Origin: Methylobacterium isbiliense
GTDB taxonomy: Bacteria; Pseudomonadota; Alphaproteobacteria; Rhizobiales; Beijerinckiaceae
Assembly: GCF_022179325.1 (NCBI RefSeq)
Contig: NZ_BPQQ01000042.1
Span: 1 to 64,000 of the forward strand
Direction of reading: 5' to 3'
DNA length: 64,000 bases
Made by a program: the position numbers and the translations under genes
In this document: positions 24,358 through 33,897 of the stretch, in pieces
How the letters are laid out: each line of letters opens with the position of its first letter
Position numbering within the stretch: position 1 is the stretch's first letter
Notes under the pieces: generated by a model
Seen by the model: only the letters and a program-made list of their open reading frames with translations
Database searches by the model: none
Told to the model about the DNA's origin: nothing

Positions 24358-25269
24358 ATGGCATCGACCCGCGTCCTCAGCCCCGGCGGACGCTCCCCCG
24401 GACGGCGGGAAACCGAGAGCGCGCTGACGCTCGCCGAGCGGATGCCGCGCCTGATCCTGGAGGCGCGCCGCGTCGCCGCCACCCTCTCGCACGGGCTGCA
24501 CGGGCGCCGCCGCGCCGGCCCGGGCGAGAGCTTCTGGCAGTTCCGGCCCTTCGTGGCCGGGGAGGCGGCGGGCCGCATCGACTGGCGCCGCTCGGCCCGC
24601 GACGACCGGCTCTACGTGCGCGAACGCGAGTGGGAGGCGGCCCACAACGTCTGGCTCTGGATCGACCGCTCCGCCTCGATGGGCTTCTCCTCCTCGCTGG
24701 CCCTCTGCCCGAAGGTCGAACGCGCCCTCGTGCTCGGCCTCGCGCTCGCGGACGCCTTCGTGGAGGCGGGCGAGCGGGTAGGGCTGCTGGGCCTCTCGCG
24801 GCCGCAGGCCACCCGCTCCATCGTCGAGCGGGTGGCCGAGTCCCTCGCCGCGGACGCCGCCGGCCTCGACGAGGATCTGCCGCCGCGCGCTCCCGTGGCG
24901 CGGTTCGACGAGGCGGTGCTGATCGGCGACTTCCTCTCGCCCCTCGACGAGGTGCGGGCCGCGGTCGCCGGCATCGCCGGGGCGGGCTGCCGGGGCCACC
25001 TCGTGGCGATCGTCGATCCGGTGGAGGAAACCTTCCCGTTCGCGGGCGAGGCGGAACTGCACGACCTCGAAGCCGGGCTGTCGCTGCGCGTCGGCGACGC
25101 GGCGGCCTGGGGCAGCGCCTATCGGGCGCGGATCCAGGCCCATCGCGACGCGTTGGCGGAGATCGCCCGCGGCCACGGCTGGACCTTCGGTCTCCACCGC
25201 ACCGACCGCCCGGCGAGCGAGGCGGCCCTGCGTCTCGTGACGCTCGTCGCCGCCCGCGCGGCGGGCTGA
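24358..25269 (+). CDS. DUF58 domain protein (vWA-like partner of MoxR)
   Basis: 303 residues. The DUF58 core appears as GESFWQFRPFVAGEAAGRID followed by WRRSARDD and REREWEAAHNVWLWIDRSASM; the last part is a MIDAS-like D-x-S-x-S that binds metal in vWA domains. Cytosolic, starts 7 bp after the MoxR stop and ends 14 bp before the next gene. By family it works with MoxR in assembly or quality control of an envelope or respiratory complex. The specific client is unknown. Confidence 0.88.
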   Translation: MASTRVLSPGGRSPGRRETESALTLAERMPRLILEARRVAATLSHGLHGRRRAGPGESFWQFRPFVAGEAAGRIDWRRSARDDRLYVREREWEAAHNVWLWIDRSASMGFSSSLALCPKVERALVLGLALADAFVEAGERVGLLGLSRPQATRSIVERVAESLAADAAGLDEDLPPRAPVARFDEAVLIGDFLSPLDEVRAAVAGIAGAGCRGHLVAIVDPVEETFPFAGEAELHDLEAGLSLRVGDAAAWGSAYRARIQAHRDALAEIARGHGWTFGLHRTDRPASEAALRLVTLVAARAAG

Positions 25270-25283
25270 GGGAGGTTCACCGC

Positions 25284-28112
25284 ATGCTCGGCCTGCCCCT
25301 CAGTTTCGCGGCTCCGCTCGCGCTCGGCGCCCTCCTGGCGCTGCCGGCCCTGTGGTACCTGCTCCGGGTCACGCCGCCGCGCCCGCGCCGGATCGACTTC
25401 CCGCCGCTGCGCATCCTCGCCGACCTCCTGCCCGAGCGCGAGACGCCGGCCCGCACGCCGCCCTGGCTGCTGATCCTGCGCCTTCTGGCCGCCGCCTGCC
25501 TGATCCTGGCGGTGGCCGGGCCGGTCTGGAACCCGGCCGCCCCGGCTTTGGGCGACGGGCGCACGCCCCTGCTCCTCATCCTCGACAACGGCGCCACCGC
25601 CGCGCAGGACTGGCGCGACCGGGTGCGGATCGCCACCGACGAGATCGAGGCGGCGGCCCGCGCCGGCCGGCCGGTGGCGCTCCTGCCCACCGCCACCGCG
25701 CCCGCGGGGCTCGACGCGACCGGCCCCGGGCCGGCGCTGGAGCGCCTGCGCGCCGTGCGGCCGCAGCCCCACCTCGCCGAGCGCGAGGCGCACCTGCCGG
25801 CCATCGCGGCCTTCCTGGAACGGGCGCCGGGCAGTGCCGTGGTCTGGATCAGCGACGGGGTCGGGGGCGCGGAGGCCGGGCGCTTTCCCGCCGGGCTCGC
25901 GGAGGCCGCGGCCAAGGGCGCGGCCGCGCTCACGGTGCTCAAGGGCGACCGCGCCGCGGCTTTGGCGCTCGCCGGGCCGGAGGGCAGCGGCGGGCGCATC
26001 GGCGTGCGCGTGGTGCGCGCGGAGGCGAACGGCCGCGAGGCGGGCGCCGTGCGGGCGGTCGACGCCAAGGGGCTGGCGCTCGCCGAAGGCCCCTTCGCCT
26101 TTACGGGCGGGGCGACCGAGGCCGAGGTGGGCTTCGACCTGCCGGTGGAGATCCGCAACGCCATCGCCCGCTTCGAGATCGTGGGCGAGCGCTCGGCCGC
26201 CGCCGTGACGCTTGCCGACGAGCGGGGACGCCGCAGGCGGGTCGGTCTGGTGTTCGGCGGCACGGCGGACCAGGCCCAGCCGCTCCTCTCGCCGACCTAC
26301 TACCTGTCCCGCGCCCTCTCGCCCTTCGCAGACGTGCAGGAGCCGCGCGGCGGCAAGGGCGTGGCGGAATCGGTCGGGCAGATGCTCGATGCGCAGGTCT
26401 CGGTGCTGGTGCTCGCCGATGTCGGCGCCCTCGACCCGGCCACGCTGGAGCGGGTCGGCCGCTTCGTCGAGAAGGGCGGGCTCCTGCTGCGCTTCGCCGG
26501 CCCGCGCCTCGCGGCCGGCAGCGACGACCTCGTGCCGGTGCGCCTGCGCCGGGGCGGGCGGGTGCTCGGCGGCGCCCTCTCGTGGGACAGCCCCAAGACG
26601 CTCGCCCCCTTCGCCCCCGAGAGCCCCTTCTCCGGCCTCAAGCCCCCGGCCGATATCGGCGTGCGCCGCCAGATCCTGGCCGAGCCGGACGGCGACCTCG
26701 CGCGCAAGACCTGGGCGGCGCTGGAGGATGGCACGCCGATTGTAACGGCCGCCAAGCGGGGTGAGGGCCTGCTGGTGCTGGTCCACGTCACTGCCGATAC
26801 CACGTGGTCGAACTTGCCCCTCTCCGGTCTCTTCCTCGACATGCTGCGCCGCACGGTGGCGCTCGCGGGCACCAATCCCCCGCTGGAGGGCGGCCCGCAG
26901 GCCGGGCCGCCGCCGGTGCTGGCCCCGCGCCTGGTCCTCGACGGGTTCGGGGCCTTCGTCGCCCCGCCCGCCACCGCCCGCGCGGTGCCGGCCACCTACA
27001 CCGAGCGCGCGACGGCCGAGCATCCGCCGGGCTTCTACGGCCCGCCCGACGGTGGGCTCGCGGTCAATGCGCTCAGGCCCGACGACCGCCTGCGCCCCCT
27101 CGACTACGCGCCCCTGGTATCGGCCCGCTTCGGCGGCCTCGAACAGGCACGCATGCGCGACCTGCGCGGCCCGCTCTTCCTCCTGGCGCTCGGGCTCCTC
27201 GCCCTCGACACGCTGGCGACCCTGTGGCTCGGCGGCTTCCTCGGCCTGATGGCGGCGCGCTGGCGCCGGCCCGCCACGGCGGCGCTGCTGCTGCCGCTGG
27301 TCCTGCCGATGGTCCTGGCCGGCGCGCCGGACCCGGTCCGCGCGGCCGAGGCCGTGGCCAACCGGCCGAACGGCATCGAATCCGCCCTCGTCACCCGCAT
27401 GGCCTACGTGATCACGGGCGATGCCGCCGTCGACGAGACCAGCCGGGCGGGTCTCGCCGGCCTCACCCAGATGCTGTCGAGTCGCACCGCCCTCGAACCC
27501 GGCGATCCGGCGGGCGTCGATCCGGCGAAGGACGAACTCGCCTTCTACCCGCTGATCTACTGGCCGATCGTCCCAGGCCGGCCGCAGCCGGGCGAGGCCG
27601 CGATCCGGCGCATCGACGCCTTCATGAAGAACGGCGGCACCGTGGTGTTCGACACCCGCGACGCCATGACCGCCCGGTCGGGGGGGCCGCCGACGCCGGA
27701 GGGGCTCTATCTCCAGCGGATGCTGGCGACCCTCGAAGTGCCCGAACTGGAGCCGGTGCCGCGCGACCACGTGCTGACCAAGGCGTTCTACCTCGTGGAC
27801 AGCTTCCCGGGCCGCTACGCCAACGGCCAGACCTGGGTCGAGGCCCTGCCGCCCGCGGGCGACGGCGCCGAGCGCCGCCCGGCCCGGGCGGGCGACGGCG
27901 TCTCGCCCATCGTCATCACCGGCAACGACCTCGCCTCCGCCTGGGCGGTGGGCCGCCGCGGCGAGGCGCTCTATCCGGTGGTCGGCGGCGACCCGCGCCA
28001 GCGCGAGATGGCCTTCCGGGGCGGGGTCAACCTCGTGATGTACGCGCTCACCGGCAACTACAAGGCGGATCAGGTGCACGTGCCGGCCCTGCTGGAGCGG
28101 CTAGGGCAATGA
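25284..28112 (+). CDS. BatA N-terminal plus DUF4159 membrane protein
   Basis: 942 residues. The N-terminus has two helices flanking the BatA motif LPALWYLLRVTPPRPRRIDFPP (about 20-41, broken here at family length), then a vWA-like region (LILDNGATAAQDWRDR). A second membrane segment lies around residues 630-680, and a C-terminal DUF4159 domain at about 693-940 begins NGIESALVTRMAYV and includes AFMKNGGTVVFDTRDAM. The domain order matches the Rhizobiales protein that follows MoxR and DUF58. Most of the middle is predicted periplasmic. Its role is not established; DUF4159 resembles a glutamine-amidotransferase-like Rossmann fold. Confidence 0.85.
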   Translation: MLGLPLSFAAPLALGALLALPALWYLLRVTPPRPRRIDFPPLRILADLLPERETPARTPPWLLILRLLAAACLILAVAGPVWNPAAPALGDGRTPLLLILDNGATAAQDWRDRVRIATDEIEAAARAGRPVALLPTATAPAGLDATGPGPALERLRAVRPQPHLAEREAHLPAIAAFLERAPGSAVVWISDGVGGAEAGRFPAGLAEAAAKGAAALTVLKGDRAAALALAGPEGSGGRIGVRVVRAEANGREAGAVRAVDAKGLALAEGPFAFTGGATEAEVGFDLPVEIRNAIARFEIVGERSAAAVTLADERGRRRRVGLVFGGTADQAQPLLSPTYYLSRALSPFADVQEPRGGKGVAESVGQMLDAQVSVLVLADVGALDPATLERVGRFVEKGGLLLRFAGPRLAAGSDDLVPVRLRRGGRVLGGALSWDSPKTLAPFAPESPFSGLKPPADIGVRRQILAEPDGDLARKTWAALEDGTPIVTAAKRGEGLLVLVHVTADTTWSNLPLSGLFLDMLRRTVALAGTNPPLEGGPQAGPPPVLAPRLVLDGFGAFVAPPATARAVPATYTERATAEHPPGFYGPPDGGLAVNALRPDDRLRPLDYAPLVSARFGGLEQARMRDLRGPLFLLALGLLALDTLATLWLGGFLGLMAARWRRPATAALLLPLVLPMVLAGAPDPVRAAEAVANRPNGIESALVTRMAYVITGDAAVDETSRAGLAGLTQMLSSRTALEPGDPAGVDPAKDELAFYPLIYWPIVPGRPQPGEAAIRRIDAFMKNGGTVVFDTRDAMTARSGGPPTPEGLYLQRMLATLEVPELEPVPRDHVLTKAFYLVDSFPGRYANGQTWVEALPPAGDGAERRPARAGDGVSPIVITGNDLASAWAVGRRGEALYPVVGGDPRQREMAFRGGVNLVMYALTGNYKADQVHVPALLERLGQ

Positions 28113-28168
28113 GGTTCGCGATCCCCGCGCCCCGTGGGGCGGCGGCGTCGAGGCGCTGAGGTGTCCCC

Positions 28169-30247
28169 ATGCTGAGCCTGAGCCTCTCGCCCCTGCTCCC
28201 GGTCCCGGTCCTCTGGGGCCTCGCCGCCGTCATCGTGCTCCTCGGCGTGGTGGCGTTCCTCGCCCGCGGGCCGGTGGCGCTGCTGCGCGTCCTCGTCCTC
28301 GCCCTGGTGCTGGCGGCGCTCGCCAACCCGTCGCTGGTCCAGGAGGAGCGCGAGCCGGTCAGGGACATCGCCGCCGTCGTCATCGACCGCTCGGGCTCCC
28401 AGGGCCTCGGCGACCGGCCGGCCATGACCGATCAGGTCCGGGCGGAGTTGCAGCGCCGCTTCGGCGGCCTCACCGAGATCGAGCCGCGCTTCATCGAGGT
28501 GCCGGAGGCCGGTAGCGACGAGGGCACCAAGCTGTTCACCGCCCTCTCGAACGCCCTGGCCGACGTGCCGCCGGACCGGCTCGCCGGCGTCGTCATGGTG
28601 ACGGACGGTGTCGTCCACGACATCCCGGCCAATGCGGCGGCCCTCGGCTTCCGGGCGCCGCTGCACGTCCTCGTCACCGGCCGGCCGGACGAGCGCGACC
28701 GGCAGATCCGCCTGATCGAGGCGCCGCGCTTCGGCATCGTCGGGCGCGAGCAGACGGTGCGCGCCGAGGTGATGGAGCGCGGCGGCACCGGCTCGGCCGT
28801 GGTGACGGTGCGCCGCGACGGCGAGGAGGTGGCCCGCCAGACCGTGCGCACCGGGCGCCCCTTCGCGCTGACCCTGCGCATCGAGCACGGCGGTCCCAAC
28901 GTGGTGGAGATCGAGGCCGAGGCGCTGCCGGGCGAACTCACCACCGCCAACAACCGGGCGGTGCTGCCCATCGAGGGCATCCGCGAGAAGCTGCGCGTCC
29001 TGCTCGTGTCCGGCGAGCCGCATGCGGGCGAGCGCACGTGGCGCAACCTGCTCAAGTCCGACGCCAACGTCGATCTGGTGCACTTCACCATCCTGCGCCC
29101 GCCCGAGAAGCAGGACGGCACCCCGATCTCCGAACTCTCGCTGATCGCCTTCCCGACCCGCGAGCTGTTCCAGCAGAAGATCCGGGATTTCGACCTCATC
29201 ATCTTCGACCGCTACGCCAACCAGAGCGTGCTGCCGTCGAGCTACTTCGACAACATCGTGCGCTACGTGCGCGAGGGCGGGGCGCTGCTGATCGCGGCGG
29301 GACCCGAATTCGCCTCCGCGGCGAGCCTCGCGCGCACCCGGCTGTCCGCGATCCTGCCCGGCGAGCCGAACGGGCGCGTGGTCGAGCGGCCCTACAAGGC
29401 CGCCCTCACGGGCAGCGGCCAGCGCCATCCCGTCACCCGGGACCTGCCGGGCTCGGAGGCGAACCCGCCGGCCTGGGGCGACTGGCTGCGGGTGATCGGG
29501 GCGGCGGTGCGGCCCGGCATCACCCCGATCATGGCGGGCGCCGACGCGCTGCCGCTCCTGGCCCTGTCCCGCGAGGACAAGGGCCGGGTCGCCCTGCTGC
29601 TCTCCGACCACGCCTGGCTGTGGGCGCGCGGCTACCAGGAGGGCGGGCCGCATCTCGACCTGCTGCGCCGCCTCGGCCACTGGCTGATGAAGGAGCCGGC
29701 GCTGGAGGAGGAGGCGCTGCGCGCCGCCGCCACCGGCCACGGCCGCGAGGTGCGCGTCGAGCGCCAGACCATGTCGGATTCCGCCGAGCCCGTCACCGTC
29801 ACGGCGCCGAACGGCACGACCCGCACGCTCACCCTGGATCCCGAGAAGCCGGGCCTGTTCGCCACCGCCTTCGAGGCGGGGGAACTCGGCCTGCACACCC
29901 TGCGCTCGGGCAGCCTCGTCACCTTCGTGAGCGTCGGCCCGGCCAATCCGCGCGAACTCGTGGACGTGTTCAGCGACACCGAGCGGCTGCGCCCGGTGGC
30001 CGAGGCCACGGGCGGCTCGGTGCGTCGCCTCGCCGAGGCCGGCGGCGCCGCGACGGTGCCGCGGCTCCAGATCGCCCGCTCGGGCCGGCTCGCCGGGGCC
30101 GAGTGGATCGGCTTCCGGCCGAGCGACAGCGCGGTGGTGCGGGGCGTCTCGGTCTATCCCCTGGCGCTCGGACTCGTGGCCCTGGCGCTCCTCACCGCCG
30201 CGGTGCTCGCCATGTGGCTCGCCGAGGGGCGGCGCGGGCGCGCCTGA
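28169..30247 (+). CDS. Large membrane protein of the MoxR operon (vWA-like/glutamine-amidotransferase-like)
   Basis: 692 residues. Two helices at the N-terminus (about 10-55), a vWA-like stretch beginning DIAAVVIDRSGSQG, a beta-rich middle, a class I glutamine-amidotransferase-like fold (LRVLLVSGEPHAGERTWRNL; YVREGGALLIAAGPEF) and a C-terminal helix (residues about 665-685). The nucleophile Cys of real amidotransferases is not evident. It is the last gene of the operon, 56 bp after the DUF4159 gene. Likely an inner-membrane partner facing the periplasm; function unknown. Confidence 0.8.
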   Translation: MLSLSLSPLLPVPVLWGLAAVIVLLGVVAFLARGPVALLRVLVLALVLAALANPSLVQEEREPVRDIAAVVIDRSGSQGLGDRPAMTDQVRAELQRRFGGLTEIEPRFIEVPEAGSDEGTKLFTALSNALADVPPDRLAGVVMVTDGVVHDIPANAAALGFRAPLHVLVTGRPDERDRQIRLIEAPRFGIVGREQTVRAEVMERGGTGSAVVTVRRDGEEVARQTVRTGRPFALTLRIEHGGPNVVEIEAEALPGELTTANNRAVLPIEGIREKLRVLLVSGEPHAGERTWRNLLKSDANVDLVHFTILRPPEKQDGTPISELSLIAFPTRELFQQKIRDFDLIIFDRYANQSVLPSSYFDNIVRYVREGGALLIAAGPEFASAASLARTRLSAILPGEPNGRVVERPYKAALTGSGQRHPVTRDLPGSEANPPAWGDWLRVIGAAVRPGITPIMAGADALPLLALSREDKGRVALLLSDHAWLWARGYQEGGPHLDLLRRLGHWLMKEPALEEEALRAAATGHGREVRVERQTMSDSAEPVTVTAPNGTTRTLTLDPEKPGLFATAFEAGELGLHTLRSGSLVTFVSVGPANPRELVDVFSDTERLRPVAEATGGSVRRLAEAGGAATVPRLQIARSGRLAGAEWIGFRPSDSAVVRGVSVYPLALGLVALALLTAAVLAMWLAEGRRGRA

Positions 30248-30297
30248 CCTCTTGCCGAAGCGGTTCGTTCTCTCAGGCGTGCCGACGCAGGGTGCGT

Positions 30298-30798
30298 TCA
30301 AGCTCCCCCGACCACCGCGCCCGACACACCGTCGAGCGCGCCCTCGCGGAGCGCCAGCGCAAGCAGGCGGGCGGGGTCGACCGGACCCGGCAGCGTCAGG
30401 CGCCCGGGCGGGACCGGACGGAAGCCGAACCGGGCGTAGTAGGGCGCGTCGCCGACGAGCAGCACGATCCGGTGCTCCTGCGCGCGCGCAGCCTCGATCG
30501 AGGCGGTGGTCAGCGCCGCCCCGATGCCGCGGCTGCCGAAGGCCGGGTCGACCGTGAGCGGACCCAGCACCAGCGCGGGGGAGCCGCCGGCCCGCGCCGG
30601 CGAAACGCGCACCGACCCGACCAGGAGCGTGCCGACGAGCGCCGTGAAGGAGAGGGCGGGCAGGTGGCTCACCCCCTCGCGCAGGCGATACGCGGTGCGG
30701 GCGAAGCGGCCGGGGCCGAAGGCGCGCTCGTGCAGGCGCTCGATCGCCTCGGCGTCGCGCGTGGTTTCGGGACGGATGACGAGGGGAAGGCTGCTCAC
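30298..30798 (-). CDS. GNAT-family N-acetyltransferase
   Basis: 166 residues from a GTG at 30798 (SSLPLVIRPETTRDAEAIE). No ATG is available upstream without running into unrelated sequence. GNAT motif A appears as LGPLTVDPAFGSRGIGAALT, binding acetyl-CoA through R-G-x-G-A, followed by VLLVGDAPYYARFGF. It resembles YhbS-type acetyltransferases with a deduced small-molecule or protein substrate. Convergent with the MoxR operon (50 bp). Confidence 0.8.
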   Translation of the reverse strand: MSSLPLVIRPETTRDAEAIERLHERAFGPGRFARTAYRLREGVSHLPALSFTALVGTLLVGSVRVSPARAGGSPALVLGPLTVDPAFGSRGIGAALTTASIEAARAQEHRIVLLVGDAPYYARFGFRPVPPGRLTLPGPVDPARLLALALREGALDGVSGAVVGGA

Positions 30799-30959
30799 GG
30801 ACGAAGCTCGCGCAATCGGAACGGGGACGGGCGGCGGATCAGTCCCGCCGTCGTCGCGCTTCGCCCCGCCGCGCTGCCATCCGCCGCTCCCGTCCGGCTC
30901 TCGCCGCGAGCCGCGCTGCGGGATAGCAGCGCCGGGCAGCGCGTGCAAACGGCGCGTTC

Positions 30960-31274
30960 TCAGCCCTTGGCGGCCCCGTCCGGGCGGCGCGGCGCCTCCG
31001 GGGCCGGGCCGCGCCGCAGGAGCGCGGCGCCCGCGACGCAGCCGATGGCGTAGGGCACCAGCAGCAGGGCCGCCGTCTCGACCCACAGGCCCGGCTCCCC
31101 GGGCACGATCGCGCCGCCCGCCACCGCCGCGAGGACGAGGGCGCCCGCGGCGATCAGCACGGCCGCGGCGTGGGCGGCGCGGTCGCCCGGCCAGCCGAAC
31201 CACCAGCCCACCGCGAGGCCGAGCAGCAGCGCGGCCAGGGCGGCGGGCCAGAGCTGGGCGACGAGCAGCGTCAC
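30960..31274 (-). CDS. Small membrane protein coupled to the OmpA-like gene
   Basis: 104 residues from a GTG at 31274 that overlaps the stop of the OmpA-like gene by 4 bp (GTGA). Three predicted helices (VAQLWPAALAALLLGLAVGW; AAHAAAVLIAAGALVLAAVA; AALLLVPYAIGCVAGAALLR) and a charged tail. I do not recognize the family beyond general similarity to small proteins encoded after OmpA/BON proteins in Rhizobiales. Translational coupling suggests it works with that protein, perhaps as an inner-membrane partner. Confidence 0.65.
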   Translation of the reverse strand: MTLLVAQLWPAALAALLLGLAVGWWFGWPGDRAAHAAAVLIAAGALVLAAVAGGAIVPGEPGLWVETAALLLVPYAIGCVAGAALLRRGPAPEAPRRPDGAAKG

Positions 31275-33145
31275 CGCGCCCTCGACAGCGCGAACGCCAC
31301 GGCCCCGCGCTCGGCCATGGTCTCGGCCGGTCCCGGCCCCACGCGCTGGGCCGGCACGCCGGCCTTGAGCAGGTAGTCGACGATCGCGGCGGCGCGCCGC
31401 TGCGGCAGGCCCACATCCGGCATCGCCGCCTCGGCGGCCTTCTCCTCGCCGGCCTTCTCGGCGGCCTTGGGGTCGGGCTTCTTCGCGTTGGCGGCCTTGC
31501 CCTTCGGCGCCGCTGGCGCGGGCGGCTTCGGGACCGGCGGCGGGGCGGTGCCGGGCGGATCGACGTGGCCCGCGACCTCGATGCGCTCGTCCGGGCAGGA
31601 GCGGGCGAGGGCCGCGAGGTCGTCGAGCAGCGGGTAGAAGTCCGGTTGGAGGTCGGCGCTGCCGGGAGCGAAGCGGACGGTGGGGGTCGCGAGCCGCGCG
31701 TCGAAGGCCGTGCGGCAGGCGGCGTCGTCGAGCAGCGCCGGCGCATCCCGGGCCTTCACGGCGATCTCGGCGCGCCAGCCGGGCGGGGCGAGCCGGTCCG
31801 CGGTGCCCGAGAGGCGGCGCGCGCTCTCGGGATAGAGGCTCTCGCCCGCGATCCGCAGCACTTGGTCGGTTGCCGTGACCTCGCCGGCCGCGAGCTGCCC
31901 GAGCGGGGCCGCCGCGGCCTGCAGGGCCCGCACCAGATCGGGCGGGGCGCCCTCGGCCAGGCGGGTGCGGTCCAGGATGCGTTCCCCGAAGAAGTGCGGA
32001 CGCAGGGCGGCGAGGAGGGCGGCGCGGCTCGCAGGGTCCGGCAGGTGCCCGGTGAGGGTTACGGTCTCGCCGGCGCGCCGGATGCCGACCACGTAGGGCG
32101 AGACGGGACTCGCCGTCAGGTCGACGCTGCCGCGGGTGACGCCGTCCGGCAGGCTCCCGGTGGTGAGGGCATCCGCCTCCTGCACCGCCTGCGCGTCGAT
32201 GGCCGCGCCGCGCACCGAGAGGGCCGAGCCCTCCAGGGCGACGCTGCCGTCGCGCACCAGCGCCAGCGCCGCGAAGGCCCGCTCGGTCAGCGCCCGCGCA
32301 TCGACGCCGGCGGGAAGGCCGCGGGCGGTGCGCATGGCATCCTCGACCGGCGCGCCGTTCGCCAGCGCCCGGGCCGCGCCCACGATCGCCGCCCGCTCGG
32401 CTTCCGACACGGTGTGGCCGGACAGCCGGATGCTGCCGTCGGGCGCGCGGGCCGCCGCCCAGGTGAAGGGCTTCACGGTCGCGGGTTCGGGCGCCCCGTC
32501 GCCGAGCACGAATCCGGCGGGCGGGCGCGCGAGATCGGCGCGGACCGCCTCGTAGGCGTCCACGCTCGCCGCCTCGCCCTGCAGCGTGAGCGTGCGGTCG
32601 CGCAGGCTCGCGGTGGCACCCGGGCCGAGGCGGACGACCTGGCGCAGCAGGAAGTCGGCGGCCTCGGCGAAACCCGCCGGCGCGCCCCGGGCCGCGCGGG
32701 CATGGTCGCGCAGGGTCACCCCCTCGGGCAGGATCGCGCCGAAGCGCTCCGTCAGCACGGATCGCCGCGTCTCGGCCGGGCGGTAGCCCAGGAGGTCGAT
32801 GCGGTCGTCGTCGCGCCGCGCCGCGCTCCAGACGAAGGGGCTCTGCTCGCCGATCACGCCGACGCGGTCGATGATCCGCCGCGGTCCCGACAGGTCCGCC
32901 AAGCGGTCGAGGGCGGCGTCGCGCTCCGCCGGGGTCGGCGCGTCGCCGAGCGCGACGAGGTCGCGCCCGCGCCGCTCGATCCTGAGCCACGGCTCGCCCG
33001 CCTCGCCCGACGTGGCGGTCGCGACGGCCTCGGCCGGGGCGGTCAGGTCCCGGTCGAGACCCGGCTCGATCCACGGCACGGTCGCCAAGCCGAGACCGGC
33101 GAGAACGGGAAGGCCGGTAAGCCAGCCGAGCGAACGGAGCGACAC
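31271..33145 (-). CDS. OmpA-family protein with three BON-like repeats and an interrupted OmpA domain
   Basis: 624 residues. An N-terminal membrane anchor (residues 5-25) is followed by three repeats of about 110 residues, each starting with a similar strand (SPFVWSAARRDDDRIDLLGY at 102-121, KPFTWAAARAPDGSIRLSGH at 225-244, SPYVVGIRRAGETVTLTGH at 349-367), which look like BON-type modules. The C-terminal OmpA-like peptidoglycan-binding domain begins at VRFAPGSADLQPDFYPLL (490). Between GHVD (526-529) and LPQRRAAAIVDYL (580-592) an insert of about 50 residues rich in Pro, Lys and Ala is spliced in. It probably tethers the envelope to peptidoglycan. Coupled to the small membrane gene downstream. 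Confidence 0.8.
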   Translation of the reverse strand: MSLRSLGWLTGLPVLAGLGLATVPWIEPGLDRDLTAPAEAVATATSGEAGEPWLRIERRGRDLVALGDAPTPAERDAALDRLADLSGPRRIIDRVGVIGEQSPFVWSAARRDDDRIDLLGYRPAETRRSVLTERFGAILPEGVTLRDHARAARGAPAGFAEAADFLLRQVVRLGPGATASLRDRTLTLQGEAASVDAYEAVRADLARPPAGFVLGDGAPEPATVKPFTWAAARAPDGSIRLSGHTVSEAERAAIVGAARALANGAPVEDAMRTARGLPAGVDARALTERAFAALALVRDGSVALEGSALSVRGAAIDAQAVQEADALTTGSLPDGVTRGSVDLTASPVSPYVVGIRRAGETVTLTGHLPDPASRAALLAALRPHFFGERILDRTRLAEGAPPDLVRALQAAAAPLGQLAAGEVTATDQVLRIAGESLYPESARRLSGTADRLAPPGWRAEIAVKARDAPALLDDAACRTAFDARLATPTVRFAPGSADLQPDFYPLLDDLAALARSCPDERIEVAGHVDPPGTAPPPVPKPPAPAAPKGKAANAKKPDPKAAEKAGEEKAAEAAMPDVGLPQRRAAAIVDYLLKAGVPAQRVGPGPAETMAERGAVAFALSRAR

Positions 33146-33297
33146 GGAGAGCCACCTCGCGGATGCAGCCCGGCGCGTGGCGCCGTCCTGCCGGAATTCC
33201 TGCTGCGGCGCCCCGCCGGGCGCGGCCGCATCCGGCCCATCATCGCCCGGTTTTCGGCGCGAGCAAGGCGGCGCGCAGGGCCCTGCCCGAAACGACG

Positions 33298-33321
33298 AAG
33301 GCCGGGCGACAGCCCGGCCTT
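33298..33321 (-). terminator. Terminator after the cytochrome c gene
   Basis: Perfect 10-bp stem AAGGCCGGGC / GCCCGGCCTT with a 4-base loop, 37 bp past the cytochrome stop on the minus strand and followed by a moderately T-rich CGTCGTTTCG. It also separates that gene from the OmpA-like operon. Confidence 0.6.
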
Positions 33322-33357
33322 GCGATGCAGGCCGCCTCGCCCGTCAGGGCTCGGGGG

Positions 33358-33897
33358 TCAGGGCTTGGGGAACTCCACGGGCTTGTCCGAGAGGGTCTTC
33401 AGGTAGGCCAGGATGTCGGCCCGCTCCGCCCCGGAGGAGACGCCGGCGAAGGCCATGATGGTGCCCGAGATGTAGCCCTTCGGCGCGCGGATGAAGTGGT
33501 CGAGGTCGTCGTAGGTCCACTCGCCGCCCTTGGCCTTCAGCGCGGCCGAGTAGTTGAAGCCCTCGTGGCCGCCCTTGGCGCGGCCAACGACCTCGTAGAG
33601 GTTCGGGCCGACCTTGTTCGGGCCGCCCTTGTCGAAGCTGTGGCAGGCGGCGCACTTCTTGGCGGCCGACTGGCCCTTGGTGGCGTCCGCGCTGGCCAGC
33701 CGCACCGGCAGCGGCTCCTCCTTCTGCGCCTCCGCCGGGGCGCCGCCCGCCGTCTCCTGCGCGGCCGGCAGCGGATAGCCGCGGTCGCCCGCGGGCTTCG
33801 GCTTGTAGATCAACTCGGCCAGAAACCCCGTGCCCATCGCGAGGAGCAGCGCGCCCAGCACGGCGCCGGCGATCTTGTTAAGCTCGAAGGAATCCAT
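33358..33897 (-). CDS. Membrane-anchored cytochrome c (CycM/c552-like)
   Basis: 179 residues with an uncleaved N-terminal helix (about 8-30), an Ala/Pro/Glu linker, and a class I cytochrome c domain. The haem motif is CAACH (82-86) and the axial Met is probably M148 in GTIMAFAGV. The domain includes GPNLYEVVGR and FNYSAALKAKGGEWTYDDLD, typical of mitochondrial-type CycM proteins of Rhizobiales that carry electrons from the bc1 complex to an aa3 oxidase. Monocistronic by appearance, with a terminator downstream and a 274-bp divergent region shared with kdsB upstream. Confidence 0.9.
   Translation of the reverse strand: MDSFELNKIAGAVLGALLLAMGTGFLAELIYKPKPAGDRGYPLPAAQETAGGAPAEAQKEEPLPVRLASADATKGQSAAKKCAACHSFDKGGPNKVGPNLYEVVGRAKGGHEGFNYSAALKAKGGEWTYDDLDHFIRAPKGYISGTIMAFAGVSSGAERADILAYLKTLSDKPVEFPKP

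Noticed and set aside
25119-28079. About 990-codon minus-strand frame opposite the DUF4159 gene
   Set aside because: Translation is repetitive Arg/Gly/Glu sequence without domains; opposite-strand artefact of high GC.
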